A model generated the notes under the pieces. It worked only from the letters and a program-made list of their open reading frames with translations. It did not search any database and was not told where the DNA came from. This document shows, piece after piece, positions 11,389-19,960 of a DNA stretch of 40,791 nt. Source of the DNA: a virus; the IMG/VR virus record IMGVR_UViG_3300045996_000217, positions 1-40,791 of that record; one strand, 5' to 3'. Position 1 is the stretch's first letter. Each line of letters starts with the position of its first letter. Made by a program: the position numbers and the translations under genes.

Positions 11389-12276
11389 ATGGCATTCGTA
11401 AAAGCCACCAGAGAGAAAGCAAAGCTACGGCTTGCGCTCACGGGGCCAGCTGGATCAGGCAAGACACTTGGAGCCCTTCTGATTGCAAAAGGTCTTGGAG
11501 GCCGCACAGCCTTCATTGATACCGAACGCGGCAGCGCCCGCCTCTACAGCGATGTGCTGGATTTTGATGTGCTGGAGCTGGCACCGCCCTTCACGCCTGA
11601 AGCCTATATTGCCGCGATCAATGACGCGGTAGAAGGCGGCTATAGCAACCTGATTATCGACTCCACTTCGCACGAATGGAGCGGCACGGGCGGATGCCTG
11701 GAGATCAACGAAGCCACCGCCAAGGCGAAATACAAGGGCAACACATGGAGCGCCTGGAACGACACCACGCCGCGCCACCGCAAGTTTATTGATGCGATGT
11801 TGCAGGCGAATCTCCACATTATCGCCACAGGCCGCAGCAAGACAGAAACCGCCCAGGTAGAGGAAAACGGGCGCAAAAAGGTTGCCAAGCTGGGCATGAA
11901 GACAGAACAGCGCGACGGGTTCGAGTACGAATTCACGGTCGTTCTGGACATTAGCCATGACGGGCACTTTGCCGTGCCTTCTAAGGACCGTACAGGCGTT
12001 TTCCGTGGCGATCCCCAGCCAATCACCGAGGAGACCGGCAAGCGCCTTCTGGCATGGCTAGATAGCGGCGCAGAGCCTTCTGAGAAGCCGGTAGAGCCGA
12101 CATTGGCGGACAGGCTTATCGCCATCAAGAGCGCGACCACGATGGACGAGCTAAAGACCGTCTATCTAGCAGCAGCCAAAGCAGCGCAAAAGCTTGGAGA
12201 CGATCACGCGCTGGCACTGTTCACAGACGAAAAAGAAGCAATGAAACTCAAATTAACCACCAAGGAGGCAGCGTAA
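11389..12276 (+). CDS. Sak4-like AAA/RecA-type recombination ATPase
   Basis: 295 aa with good site TTAGGAGAAAAC. Walker A at 19-26 (GPAGSGKT), an acidic DTERGSAR after the second strand, and Walker B-like [12 protein letters not shown] near 85. C-terminal region about 235-295 is helical. This is the single-domain RecA-like core of phage Sak4/AAA_24 annealing or recombination proteins, which commonly sit beside an SSB, as here. Expected to promote single-strand annealing in the cytoplasm. TAATG overlap with ssb. Confidence 0.8.
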   Translation: MAFVKATREKAKLRLALTGPAGSGKTLGALLIAKGLGGRTAFIDTERGSARLYSDVLDFDVLELAPPFTPEAYIAAINDAVEGGYSNLIIDSTSHEWSGTGGCLEINEATAKAKYKGNTWSAWNDTTPRHRKFIDAMLQANLHIIATGRSKTETAQVEENGRKKVAKLGMKTEQRDGFEYEFTVVLDISHDGHFAVPSKDRTGVFRGDPQPITEETGKRLLAWLDSGAEPSEKPVEPTLADRLIAIKSATTMDELKTVYLAAAKAAQKLGDDHALALFTDEKEAMKLKLTTKEAA

Positions 12277-12749
12277 TGGCATCGGTAAATAAAGTGATTA
12301 TCGTGGGCAATCTGGGCCGCGATCCTGAGGTTCGTTACATGCCTTCTGGCGACTGCGTTGCAAATATCGCAGTAGCCACTACAGACAGCTGGAAGGACAA
12401 GACCACCGGCGAGAAGAAAGAGCAGACCGAATGGCACCGCATTTCATTCTTTGGAAAGCTAGCCGAGATTGTCGGCCAGTACCTCAAGAAAGGCTCTGCC
12501 GTCTACATCGAAGGCTCGCTGCGTACACGCAAATACACGGACAAAGACGGCATTGAGAAGTACAGTACGGAGATCAAGGCTGATTCCATGCAGATGCTTG
12601 GCGGGCGTCCTAGCGGCTCACAGGGTGATGATTCCCAGCCTGTGCAGCAACGCAGCGCCCCAGCATCATCTGGCGGCTCCTTCTCCGACATGGACGACGA
12701 CATTCCGTTTGCCAATCCGTATCACGGCAAGTATTGCTTCGTAGCGTGA
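12276..12749 (+). CDS. ssb: Single-stranded DNA-binding protein
   Basis: 157 aa. Clear OB fold: [20 protein letters not shown] ... [20 protein letters not shown] ... [12 protein letters not shown]. After a Gly/Ser/Gln-rich linker comes DMDDDIPF, the SSB tip that binds partner proteins, but here it is followed by twelve more residues ([12 protein letters not shown]) rather than ending the protein. Protects ssDNA in replication and Sak4-driven recombination. Confidence 0.93.
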   Translation: MASVNKVIIVGNLGRDPEVRYMPSGDCVANIAVATTDSWKDKTTGEKKEQTEWHRISFFGKLAEIVGQYLKKGSAVYIEGSLRTRKYTDKDGIEKYSTEIKADSMQMLGGRPSGSQGDDSQPVQQRSAPASSGGSFSDMDDDIPFANPYHGKYCFVA

Positions 12750-12750
12750 C

Positions 12751-13131
12751 ATGAAACGCGTCTACATCATCACTGAGACGAACCGCCCCCATATCTGCCA
12801 AGCGGTAGAGACGGCAAATGTCGGGCAAGTGGTGCAGATCAGCGACATGACCCGCAGCCTGGAGCAGAACGCCCTCCTTTGGCCGTTGCTGGAGTGCCTG
12901 GAGAAGCAGGTGGACTGGTACGGCCAAAAGCTCACCAAGTACGAATGGAAGGATGTCATGACGGCAGGGCTGAAGAAATCCAAGGTCGTGCCGGGCATCG
13001 ATGGCGGAGTCGTGATCTGCGGGCAATCCACAAGCCAGATGACAAAGAAATACTTCTCGGAGCTGATAGAGCTGATCTATGCGTTCGGATCACAGCAAAA
13101 GCCACCAGTGCGGTTCGTACAAGTGCCATAG
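12751..13131 (+). CDS. ninB: NinB/Orf-family recombination mediator
   Basis: 126 aa. Residues RSLEQNALLWPLLECLEKQV, then GQKLTKYEWKDVMTAGLKKS and GVVICGQSTSQMTKKYFSEL are typical of NinB (lambda Orf), a dimeric ssDNA-binding mediator that works with RecBCD- or Red-type pathways. It lies one base after ssb, completing a Sak4-SSB-NinB recombination unit. Confidence 0.9.
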   Translation: MKRVYIITETNRPHICQAVETANVGQVVQISDMTRSLEQNALLWPLLECLEKQVDWYGQKLTKYEWKDVMTAGLKKSKVVPGIDGGVVICGQSTSQMTKKYFSELIELIYAFGSQQKPPVRFVQVP

Positions 13132-13150
13132 ATCGGCTAAGGGAGGAAGC

Positions 13151-13732
13151 ATGGATATAACAGAACTGAAGCAGAAAGCGGAAGCGGTAGACGGCCAATT
13201 CCCTCTGACTGTATGGGAAACCGAAGACGGAGACCGTTACGAGTGCCCGCTATGCAATGGTGACGGCGAAGTGGATGGTGACATCAGCTACAGCAAGGGT
13301 GCGAGTGGCATCCAGGCATTCGGGATCGGCAAAGACTTAAACGACATGAAAGCGTACGTTGATGCTTTCACGCCATCCACTGTCCTCTCGCTAATAGCCG
13401 AGGTTGAATCCCTTAAGGCGGATTTGCACAACTACATGAACATTGCGAACACTGAGGCCAATCTCGCCACTGAGTTAAAGGCCGATAACGCATCCCTGCG
13501 TAAGCAACTGGAAGAGGCAGAGCAGCGCCATTCAACGCTTGAAGTTGAGCATTGGGCCAGCAATCGGATGATAAGCGCTCTCCGCTCCTCCATAGACGCC
13601 CAGGCAGAAAGGGCTGTGAGGTGGACGCTTGACGAATACGAGCGGCAAAGTAATGCAACTCTCGATTTATTAGGACGAGAGGCGGTTATTGCCGCAGTTC
13701 TCTCCCAATTAAAGGAGCAGAAGAATGGATAA
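13151..13732 (+). CDS. Zinc-motif plus coiled-coil hypothetical protein, 193 aa
   Basis: ATG 13151 follows GGGAGGA. An N-terminal CPLCNGDGEVDGD element (about 35) resembles a DnaJ-type zinc knuckle half; from about 85 to 150 it is a coiled coil (SLKADLHNYMNIANTEANLA ... LRKQLEEAEQRHSTLE). Long phage early proteins of this mosaic type are common and uncharacterised. Confidence 0.65.
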   Translation: MDITELKQKAEAVDGQFPLTVWETEDGDRYECPLCNGDGEVDGDISYSKGASGIQAFGIGKDLNDMKAYVDAFTPSTVLSLIAEVESLKADLHNYMNIANTEANLATELKADNASLRKQLEEAEQRHSTLEVEHWASNRMISALRSSIDAQAERAVRWTLDEYERQSNATLDLLGREAVIAAVLSQLKEQKNG

Positions 13733-13910
13733 CTTCCCCGCAACGGCAATCGTGCATTGGCCTACTGGCCCTGTCGCAGTGTGTGAGAGGCATGCGCTTG
13801 GGTTACTGGGACTTGCTCGCTTCCTCGGTTCACATGTTGGAGTGTCGCATTCGTCAGGCGGCGAGCAATGTATGAACTGCGTCAATGAAGCCGCGAAGGA
13901 GCAGAAATGA
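13725..13910 (+). CDS. Small protein with Cys/His pairs, 61 aa
   Basis: AAAGGAGCAGAAG ribosome site; overlaps the upstream gene by 8 bases. VHWPTGPVAVCERHALGLLG and GEQCMNCVNEAAKEQK give C..H and CxxC, a possible zinc ribbon. Unknown function. Confidence 0.6.
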   Translation: MDNFPATAIVHWPTGPVAVCERHALGLLGLARFLGSHVGVSHSSGGEQCMNCVNEAAKEQK

Positions 13911-14695
13911 GCCGCGAACTGATAACGAAACTTTGCGAGCAGATTGGCGCATATGGCTTGCAGTGCAGCCAAACCAACGAGCTTGCCCCGACTACTGAGT
14001 TTTCCGACACCATCAAGCAGGTTGAAGCTGCCCTTGCAGCCATAGACGCACAGCGGGAAGAAGCGCGGAATGCCGGTTTGGAAGAAGTCGCAAAGGAAGC
14101 CGACCACTGGCACCAGATTGGCGGCATTGACCCGAAACACGTCTGCGGCCAGTACATAGCTGCTGCGATACGTGGGCACAAATCTCCAGCACCCACGCCA
14201 GCACCGGAGCAGCAGAAGCTTCGCGATCAATACGAGTCTGAGAGTGCTATGGCCGAGGATCTAGCCGCCATTGCCGCCGCCCCCTCGCAGCCATCCAGCA
14301 TGACCGAGCGGGAAGCGCCTACGGAAGCATGGCTATTCGAGTGGGAAGACACGCACGGCAAACGCGCAATTGTTTCGAGATTCAGAGACGAGCCAGCTTT
14401 CCTTGGCGCATATGAAGGCGTCACCGTAACGAGCCTTGTACGCCGCGCCTCCATAGCATCCAGCACAGAGGACAAGGATGCGGAGCGCTTGGACTTTCTT
14501 GAGGGCGAGGAGTTTGTAAGCCTGCACCGCTATGACGCCGTATATGGCGCAGACGGCATGCCGCTTGAGAAAGTGCGGACATTCTTCCAGCTTGAAACCA
14601 TGAAGGGGCCGCTTGCGGAGGGATCAACGGCCCGCGCTGCCATCGACGCCGCCATAGACCGCATGCGCTCCGAGGGAGGGAAGGCAGATGTTTAA
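13907..14695 (+). CDS. Mosaic hypothetical protein, 262 aa
   Basis: ATGA-coupled start MSRELITKLCEQIGAYGLQC. N-terminal helical part (about 1-95), Pro/Ala-rich linker with APTPAPEQQ, a middle segment LFEWEDTHGKRAIVSRFRDE, and a C-terminal RLDFLEGEEFVSLHRYDAVY. Looks assembled from several phage 'hypothetical' modules. No function visible. Confidence 0.65.
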   Translation: MSRELITKLCEQIGAYGLQCSQTNELAPTTEFSDTIKQVEAALAAIDAQREEARNAGLEEVAKEADHWHQIGGIDPKHVCGQYIAAAIRGHKSPAPTPAPEQQKLRDQYESESAMAEDLAAIAAAPSQPSSMTEREAPTEAWLFEWEDTHGKRAIVSRFRDEPAFLGAYEGVTVTSLVRRASIASSTEDKDAERLDFLEGEEFVSLHRYDAVYGADGMPLEKVRTFFQLETMKGPLAEGSTARAAIDAAIDRMRSEGGKADV

Positions 14696-14933
14696 CCCGT
14701 TTGCACCGTCTGACACCCTGTTTGGCATGCGGATATATGAAAGCCCGCTTGTTCCGAAGAAGCCGCGCTTTCAACTGGCGGAAAGCGTTCCAGTGACACA
14801 GGAGTTCCGTGATGGCTTTAACCACTGGGCGCGTGAGTTCTTCGGCGAGGATGAGCAGATATTGGTTTACCAAGACACGATTTTCGCATCGCCTGAAACT
14901 ATGAAACTGATTCGTTTGAAGGTGCAGCCATGA
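14688..14933 (+). CDS. Hypothetical protein, 81 aa
   Basis: MFNPFAPSDTLFGMRIYESP ... KKPRFQLAESVPVTQEFRDG ... EEFFGEDE-like C-terminal half (HWAREFFGEDEQILVYQDT). Overlaps the upstream gene by 8 bases and the next start by ATGA. Early phage protein of unknown role. Confidence 0.65.
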   Translation: MFNPFAPSDTLFGMRIYESPLVPKKPRFQLAESVPVTQEFRDGFNHWAREFFGEDEQILVYQDTIFASPETMKLIRLKVQP

Positions 14934-15898
14934 ACCAAGCCACAATTAAACTTAGAGAGGCGCTGGAAGCCTTGTATGTAGATACTGCCGACTACATCCG
15001 ACTTAACAATCTTGGCGACGTACACCAGAACCAGAGCATGCGGATGGCTCGTGACGCCCTTGCAGCATCGCAGGAAGCCGACACTCAGGAGCCGGTAGCA
15101 AGAGGAAACGAGCATCCGGCCCTCGTTCAAGACTTGGCGATGACGGTACGACGATTGGTGCGCCGGTTAGAAAAGGATAGCCCCGGCACCGACACGGCAG
15201 CTCAGGCATTGGACTTTCTACGTCGCAAGGGCTTGCAAGGCTCCATTCTGCGCGCCGCCCCACCATCCCAGGAAGCCGACACAGTGTCGAGCGAGCTACC
15301 GCCGCTGCCTGAATACGGCATCAACACGGCAAGCCACATCCATACGCGGATTAAAGGCTACACCGCCGATCAGATGCACGCCTACGGCCAACAGTGCGCC
15401 GCCCTCTCCCGCGCTGCCGTGCCGCCCGAACCAGATATTTCGGATCGTTTCAAACAAACAATCATTGATGCACTGCTGAATCATCGCCTGATCTATACGC
15501 GTGAAGGCGATGGCGGCACGCCTTACCTGCTGGTAGACATGCTCTCACCATTCGGCGGAACGATTGCTCAAGGCGCGGAAGAAATCGAAGACATTGCCGA
15601 CGCGATTATAGAGGCATCTTGCGAGCTAGTTGGTCAACTAGATAGCGAAGATGCAGCCGAGACTCAGCCATGCCATTGCGCAGGCGTTGAGACAGGGGCG
15701 AAGTGTATGCCGGGGTGTGATGTGCCGGAAGGATGGATGCCGGTGCCAAAGTACCCGACGCAAGCAATGCGCGACGCAGGAAACTGCCAGCTTGATCAGA
15801 TCAAACGCGAGCCAGGAATGGAGCACGCAGACCGTGCGTTCTACGCATATTGCGCCATGCTGCACGTCGCCCCGGTTGCAAAGGAGTATAAAAAATGA
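14930..15898 (+). CDS. Mosaic hypothetical protein, 322 aa
   Basis: Begins MNQATIKLREALEALYVDTA. Two linkers repeat SQEADT (about residues 46 and 114; a 14-base direct repeat CAGGAAGCCGACAC in DNA), separating helical modules. A C-terminal part has CHCAGVETGAKCMPGCDVPE and GWMPVPKYPTQAMRDAGN, the latter a module seen in many phage early proteins. No enzymatic motif. Last long gene before the methylase cluster. Confidence 0.65.
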   Translation: MNQATIKLREALEALYVDTADYIRLNNLGDVHQNQSMRMARDALAASQEADTQEPVARGNEHPALVQDLAMTVRRLVRRLEKDSPGTDTAAQALDFLRRKGLQGSILRAAPPSQEADTVSSELPPLPEYGINTASHIHTRIKGYTADQMHAYGQQCAALSRAAVPPEPDISDRFKQTIIDALLNHRLIYTREGDGGTPYLLVDMLSPFGGTIAQGAEEIEDIADAIIEASCELVGQLDSEDAAETQPCHCAGVETGAKCMPGCDVPEGWMPVPKYPTQAMRDAGNCQLDQIKREPGMEHADRAFYAYCAMLHVAPVAKEYKK

Positions 15899-16071
15899 AG
15901 CCTTATGTTCAATGGAATCACATTGACGGCCCGATGCTGTCTTGCAGTGATCATCAGGTGCATTGGCTTACTTGGCGTGAGCGCTTTGCATTATGGCTTG
16001 GGCTCACCACGATTGCGGAAATCGACGCAAAGATTGTCGCCGCCGCTCCATCAGAGGAGGCGAACGGATGA
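15895..16071 (+). CDS. Hypothetical phage protein, 58 aa
   Basis: ATGA overlaps at both ends. MKPYVQWNHIDGPMLSCSDH then VHWLTWRERFALWLGLTTIA. The Trp-rich 'WLTWRERFxLWLGLT' core is a recurrent small-phage-protein pattern of unknown function. Confidence 0.75.
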   Translation: MKPYVQWNHIDGPMLSCSDHQVHWLTWRERFALWLGLTTIAEIDAKIVAAAPSEEANG

Positions 16072-16226
16072 TCATCAAGTGCAAATGCTGCAAACGGGAA
16101 TTCGACACCCAGAAACAGCGCAAGCAGCATGAGAAGGACGCGCATCCAGAAGGATGGCTGAAGTACACGCTCAAGCAAATGGAAGCCAAGGTCAGCCGCC
16201 ATGCCGATAACAAGGGGGATACGTGA
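16068..16226 (+). CDS. C2H2-like mini zinc finger, 52 aa
   Basis: MIIKCKCCKREFDTQKQRKQ then HEKDAHPEG: C5-x-C7-C8 and His21/His26 fit a C2H2-type finger; strongly basic, so DNA or RNA binding is likely. Its stop overlaps the GTG start of the methylase (GTGA). Confidence 0.65.
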   Translation: MIIKCKCCKREFDTQKQRKQHEKDAHPEGWLKYTLKQMEAKVSRHADNKGDT

Positions 16227-17038
16227 GCGCTACTTTAACAAGGCCCATCTTGCGCTACCACGGCGGAAAGTGGCGGCTTTCTCCTTGGATCCTTCAGCAT
16301 TTGCCAAACCACCGCGTATATGTCGAACCGTTTGGGGGAGCCGCTTCTGTGCTTCTGCAAAAGCCGCGCAGCTATGCCGAGGTCTACAACGATCTTGACG
16401 GCGAGTTGGTCAACCTTTTTACCGTCGCCAGGGATCGCGGAAACGAACTTCGAGCCGCTCTCGATTTGACGCCATTTGCCAGGAAAGAATTCCTCCTCAG
16501 CTATCAGCCGAGCGAGGATCCTTTAGAGCAGGCCCGGCGAACGGTTGTCCGGGCTTTCATGGGGTTCGGCAGCAATGCCCACAACAAACCTACCGGCTTC
16601 CGCGCGAACAGCAACCGCTCAGGCACCACCCCGGCGCATGACTGGAAAAACTATCCAGCAGCTCTAACCGCAATTACCGAACGCTTGCGCGGAGTGGTCT
16701 TGGAAAACCGGGACGCGGTAGATGTGATGCTTGCCCATGACGGAGATGAAACGGTTCATTACGTGGATCCGCCCTATGTAGCCGCAACCAGGGACAAGGG
16801 GGCAGATTACCGGCACGAGATGAGCGATCAGGATCACGAAGACCTTGCCGAAGTCCTGCACTCACTACGCGGCCGCGTCGTCCTAAGTGGCTACTGTAGC
16901 CCGCTCTACGCTTCCCTGTATGCCGGATGGCAGAAGATCGAACGCCATGCGTTTGCAGACGGGGCCAAGACTAGAACGGAGGTCTTGTGGCTATCGCCCA
17001 ATTGCGAGGCTTTCGGGCTTTTCAGTGCCGCAGCTTAA
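16223..17038 (+). CDS. D12-class (Dam-type) DNA N6-adenine methyltransferase
   Basis: 271 aa, GTG start coupled to the upstream gene. Motif I in NHRVYVEPFGGAASVLL (about 29-45), N-terminal RYHGGKWRLSPWI, catalytic DPPY in VHYVDPPYVAATRD (about 178). Transfers a methyl group from S-adenosylmethionine to adenine in DNA. Target probably GATC-like by family, not provable here. Likely protects phage DNA from restriction. Confidence 0.9.
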   Translation: MSATLTRPILRYHGGKWRLSPWILQHLPNHRVYVEPFGGAASVLLQKPRSYAEVYNDLDGELVNLFTVARDRGNELRAALDLTPFARKEFLLSYQPSEDPLEQARRTVVRAFMGFGSNAHNKPTGFRANSNRSGTTPAHDWKNYPAALTAITERLRGVVLENRDAVDVMLAHDGDETVHYVDPPYVAATRDKGADYRHEMSDQDHEDLAEVLHSLRGRVVLSGYCSPLYASLYAGWQKIERHAFADGAKTRTEVLWLSPNCEAFGLFSAAA

Positions 17039-17074
17039 ACAACCCAGGATATTCACCACGGTGAGGAGTAAGAG

Positions 17075-17296
17075 ATGAGCGTCTACAAACAACGGAATGA
17101 CTATGAAGGCTTTTCCGTGCCCAGCGGAACCGTCTACAAAATCGCATGCTGCGACTGCGGCCTTGTGCACGATTTTGTGTTTGTCAGTCAGGATGGCAAA
17201 GATATTGGTATTGCTGCCCGAAGGAACAGGCGAGCAACAGGGCAACGTCGACGAAAGTTAGCCAATGCCACCTATACAACGGAGAGTGTGAAGTGA
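17075..17296 (+). CDS. CxxC hypothetical protein, 73 aa
   Basis: GAGGAG site. MSVYKQRNDYEGFSVPSGTV then IACCDCGLVHDFVFVSQDGK: a single CCDC-H knuckle followed by a basic tail (AARRNRRATGQRRRKLA). Similar short 'CDCGLVHDF' proteins are known from phages; role unknown. Stop overlaps the next GTG. Confidence 0.7.
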   Translation: MSVYKQRNDYEGFSVPSGTVYKIACCDCGLVHDFVFVSQDGKDIGIAARRNRRATGQRRRKLANATYTTESVK

Positions 17297-17532
17297 GCGC
17301 CCCAACTTGCAAAGTAAACGGACTCGTCGCGCGTGGCGGCATGTGTTCAATGATTATTGTAGGCGGAAAACACTGCGGCTACAGCGGCTACTGCGTGAAC
17401 AAATTAACTGAGCCGGTGGGGCACGTTATGGCGGACGGGCAAGGATGCATCTACAAGCAGCTTCCCGCTGGAACAAAGCTTTATGCCCCACTCCCTCCTA
17501 ATGCAGCCGAAGAAACGCAGCCGCAAGGCTAA
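17293..17532 (+). CDS. Cys-rich hypothetical protein, 79 aa
   Basis: GTG start overlapping the previous stop (GTGA). MSAPTCKVNGLVARGGMCSM ... GKHCGYSGYCVNKLTEPVGH; several Cys and Gly residues in a compact N-terminal half, Pro-rich end. Not recognised. Confidence 0.55.
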   Translation: MSAPTCKVNGLVARGGMCSMIIVGGKHCGYSGYCVNKLTEPVGHVMADGQGCIYKQLPAGTKLYAPLPPNAAEETQPQG

Positions 17533-17547
17533 ACAGTAGAGGTAGAC

Positions 17548-17736
17548 ATGAGCGCAATACTTGATCCGAAATACATCCCGCTTAAGGAGTGGGCGGCTCG
17601 CATGTTTGGCGATACCAAACTGCCGCACGATAATACCCTGCTCAATTGGGTACATCAGGGCAAGATCACCCCCATGCCAAAGAAGATTGCTCGCAAGTGG
17701 TGGGTACGCCCGAATGCTGAATATCAGGACAATTAA
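17548..17736 (+). CDS. xis: Excisionase-like DNA-binding protein
   Basis: 62 aa, directly upstream of int and overlapping it by TAATG. IPLKEWAARMFGDTKLPHDN, LLNWVHQGKITPMPKKIARK and WWVRPNA follow the lambda-Xis-like winged-helix pattern ('L.EW..R......T.L.WVR.G.I.P.P....R.W.V'). Expected to bend attachment-site DNA and direct integrase to excision. Confidence 0.85.
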   Translation: MSAILDPKYIPLKEWAARMFGDTKLPHDNTLLNWVHQGKITPMPKKIARKWWVRPNAEYQDN

Positions 17737-18830
17737 TGGGCAGGCAGCGAAGTGCCAAGAAGCGGGGATGGCCTCCGAACCTGTACGAGAGTAACGGTTA
17801 TTACTCGTATCAGAACCCGATCAACGGGAAGCGGAAAGGGCTAGGCCGGGACAAAGCCAAGGCATTCAGCGAGGCTCGTGCGGCCAATAGTGCTGTTGCC
17901 CAGATGAAAGAAAGCTCCCTGGTCAATTGGGTAAAAGGCATCAGCCAATACACCTTCAAGGAATGGCTACCTGTCTACCGTGGCTTCTGGCTGGAGCACA
18001 GTACGCCCGCCGCTTCCACCATCAGCCGCGCCGACAATCTAATGGAGCGCTTCAAGGCTGCTGAGTTCGCCTGGATGCCTTTGCAGGACATTACGACCGT
18101 TCATATCTCGGAATACATCGACGGTATCACCAAGAACAGCGGTGCAGGAATGGCCGTCAACATGCGCACACGGCTGATGGACATCTTCAACTTTGCCGAG
18201 GTCAAGGGCCACGTTGACCGCAACCCGGTAGCCCCTACCCTCGTTCCCAAGTACGAAGTCAAGCGGGAGCGCCTGTCGCTGGAGCAGTTTCTTGCCATCC
18301 GCGAGAAGGCATCGCCCTTCCTGGCAAATGCCATGAATCTCGCTCTGTTGACTGCACAACGCCGCGAGGACGTTGCCAACATGCTCTTTGCCGATGTACA
18401 GGACAATCATTTGCTGGTCGTTCAAGGCAAGTCGCAAGGCAAGGTCAAATTGAAGCTGGACTTGAATATCCGCCTCGAAGCCGTTGGCATGTCGATTGGC
18501 GATGTCATCAAGGCATGCCGGAACTCAGGCGTTGTCAGCCGCCATATCATCCACATAACGCGGACGTTCGGACATGGGAAGGCAGGCGCTAGGCTTGAAC
18601 CCAATACCCTCACCGGAGCCTTCTCACGGGCCAGGGAAGCGGCAGGAATCGAATCGACTACGGGGACACCACCCTCGTTCCATGAGATTCGCTCGCTGTC
18701 CGAAAGGCTGTACAAGAAGGAATACAGCGCTGAGTTTGCACAGGCGATGCTAGGCCATAAAACAGCGTCTATGACGGCCAAGTATGACGACTTGAGGGGC
18801 AGCGAATACCAGATTGTTTCAACGCGTTAA
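17736..18830 (+). CDS. int: Tyrosine integrase
   Basis: 364 aa. Basic N-terminal arm-binding domain like lambda Int (MGRQRSAKKRGWPPNLYESN, YYSYQNPINGKRKGLG), SAM-like core-binding domain, then catalytic residues R209 (TAQRREDVANM), K235, H316 and R319 (FHEIRS), H341 (LGHK) and nucleophile Y350 (AKYDD). Catalyses attP x attB recombination. Near the right end of the PL operon, with xis, so both depend on PL. Confidence 0.95.
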   Translation: MGRQRSAKKRGWPPNLYESNGYYSYQNPINGKRKGLGRDKAKAFSEARAANSAVAQMKESSLVNWVKGISQYTFKEWLPVYRGFWLEHSTPAASTISRADNLMERFKAAEFAWMPLQDITTVHISEYIDGITKNSGAGMAVNMRTRLMDIFNFAEVKGHVDRNPVAPTLVPKYEVKRERLSLEQFLAIREKASPFLANAMNLALLTAQRREDVANMLFADVQDNHLLVVQGKSQGKVKLKLDLNIRLEAVGMSIGDVIKACRNSGVVSRHIIHITRTFGHGKAGARLEPNTLTGAFSRAREAAGIESTTGTPPSFHEIRSLSERLYKKEYSAEFAQAMLGHKTASMTAKYDDLRGSEYQIVSTR

Positions 18831-19067
18831 TTGCTAAAATTTTGAATGAATACTGAACGGGGTAAGCGGAAAGCCGCATGGATAAAGGTTCTTCGCCCTA
18901 TATAGCCGTTTGCCATAGAAACATATTCCGTTCAGGAGTTTGCGCAATGAAATCAACGGATTAGGTCAATTCAGGTATGCAGGCACCACCCACAAATGAC
19001 CACTGTATGAACCTAGAAGAATCAATGACTTACACACTGTATTTTGCAAGATTGAACGGGAGGAAGT
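18831..19067. other. Gap after int; probable attP region
   Basis: About 240 bases without a gene next to int. It contains an inverted repeat CTGAACGG (18853-18860) / CCGTTCAG (18928-18935) and a GCGG-AAAG-CCGC hairpin, and is AT-rich in between. Arm and core sites cannot be delimited without the host junction. No tRNA fragment is visible. Confidence 0.4.
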
Positions 19068-19502
19068 ATGGAAGATAGAGAATTGCTTGAACTGGCAGCA
19101 AAGGCATATTGGAGTGATGAAATAGACGATGTTTGTTCCATCGAATGGAGCGAGATCGATCAGACCATCGCTTACACGCATGCCGACAACCAAGACCATA
19201 ATGGCGTCGATCAGACGTACTTATGGAACCCGCTAGAAGATGATGGCGATGCGTTCCGGCTGGCAGTGAAGCTTGGTATTGGGGTGCGGTACGAGAAGAA
19301 CTCGCCGCCAGAATTAAGTCTGCCTCGCGAATGTGGTGTTGCCGTGACTGAGGACAAGCGCTGGTTCGTAGAGGAAAGGCGAGATCCTTGTGCAGCTACC
19401 CGTCGAGCAATCGTCCGTGCCGCCGCTGCTCTTGCTCAACAATCCACAGACTCAGTGGATAAGACTGTGGATAAGCCGGGTGAAATGGGGATAAGTAGCT
19501 GA
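19068..19502 (+). CDS. Hypothetical phage protein (DUF2591-like), 144 aa
   Basis: GGGAGGAAGT site. MEDRELLELAAKAYWSDEID ... WNPLEDDGDAFRLAVKLGIG ... RRDPCAATRRAIVRAAAAL is the frame of a common phage protein ('REMLELAAKA...W.PL.DDGDALRLAVKL...P..ATRRAIVRAAA') of unknown function. C-terminal tail with DKTVDKPGE. Confidence 0.75.
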   Translation: MEDRELLELAAKAYWSDEIDDVCSIEWSEIDQTIAYTHADNQDHNGVDQTYLWNPLEDDGDAFRLAVKLGIGVRYEKNSPPELSLPRECGVAVTEDKRWFVEERRDPCAATRRAIVRAAAALAQQSTDSVDKTVDKPGEMGISS

Positions 19503-19563
19503 TTCGTCTACTGAAACGTTTAATGCTGTCGGAAAAGGCTTATCATTTATGCAGGAGGAAGGG

Positions 19564-19704
19564 ATGGAAGATAAAGACCCATATGCTGAAGGCGTTGAAG
19601 CCGCGCACAAGGGCAAAATCATTGCGCATTGCCCATACCCATTCGGATCTGTTGAAGCGAATGAATGGATAGACGGATTTGAAAGCGTGAAGCAGGCTGA
19701 TTGA
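19564..19704 (+). CDS. Ribosome modulation factor (RMF)-like protein, 46 aa
   Basis: ATG 19564 follows GGAGGAAGG. MEDKDPYAEGVEAAHKGKII then HCPYPFGSVEANEWIDGFES match the RMF pattern (Y..GY.AG..G.....CPY......W..GW). RMF dimerises 70S ribosomes in stationary phase; phage relatives of this short type are known but uncharacterised, and CrpP belongs to the same superfamily. Basic N-terminus of true RMF is missing, so ribosome binding is inference. Confidence 0.65.
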   Translation: MEDKDPYAEGVEAAHKGKIIAHCPYPFGSVEANEWIDGFESVKQAD

Positions 19705-19747
19705 TACTCCGAAAACGGAGTGATATTTACGATTTAGCGGAGGGATG

Positions 19748-19960
19748 ATGCAGATAGTGAACGACACCATCATTATGGATGATGGTACGAAATATCAAGC
19801 CAACTGCGGCATTATCGGCATCGGCATGGATGATGAGTTCGGCCTGACTCTGCATGAAGGCTATGACGGCGGGCTAGAAGTGGCTCCACGGCACCGGGCA
19901 GAGCTGGCGGATTACATGATTGCGCAGTGGCAGGCGTTTAAAGACTCGCAAACTTCTTAG
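19748..19960 (+). CDS. Hypothetical protein, 70 aa
   Basis: Two tandem ATGs follow GCGGAGGG; the second (19748) has the better spacing. MQIVNDTIIMDDGTKYQANC, then GLTLHEGYDGGLEVAPRHRA, ELADYMIAQWQAF. Phage protein of familiar type, no function known. Last rightward gene; its stop codon overlaps the stop of the convergent metallophosphoesterase. Confidence 0.7.
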   Translation: MQIVNDTIIMDDGTKYQANCGIIGIGMDDEFGLTLHEGYDGGLEVAPRHRAELADYMIAQWQAFKDSQTS

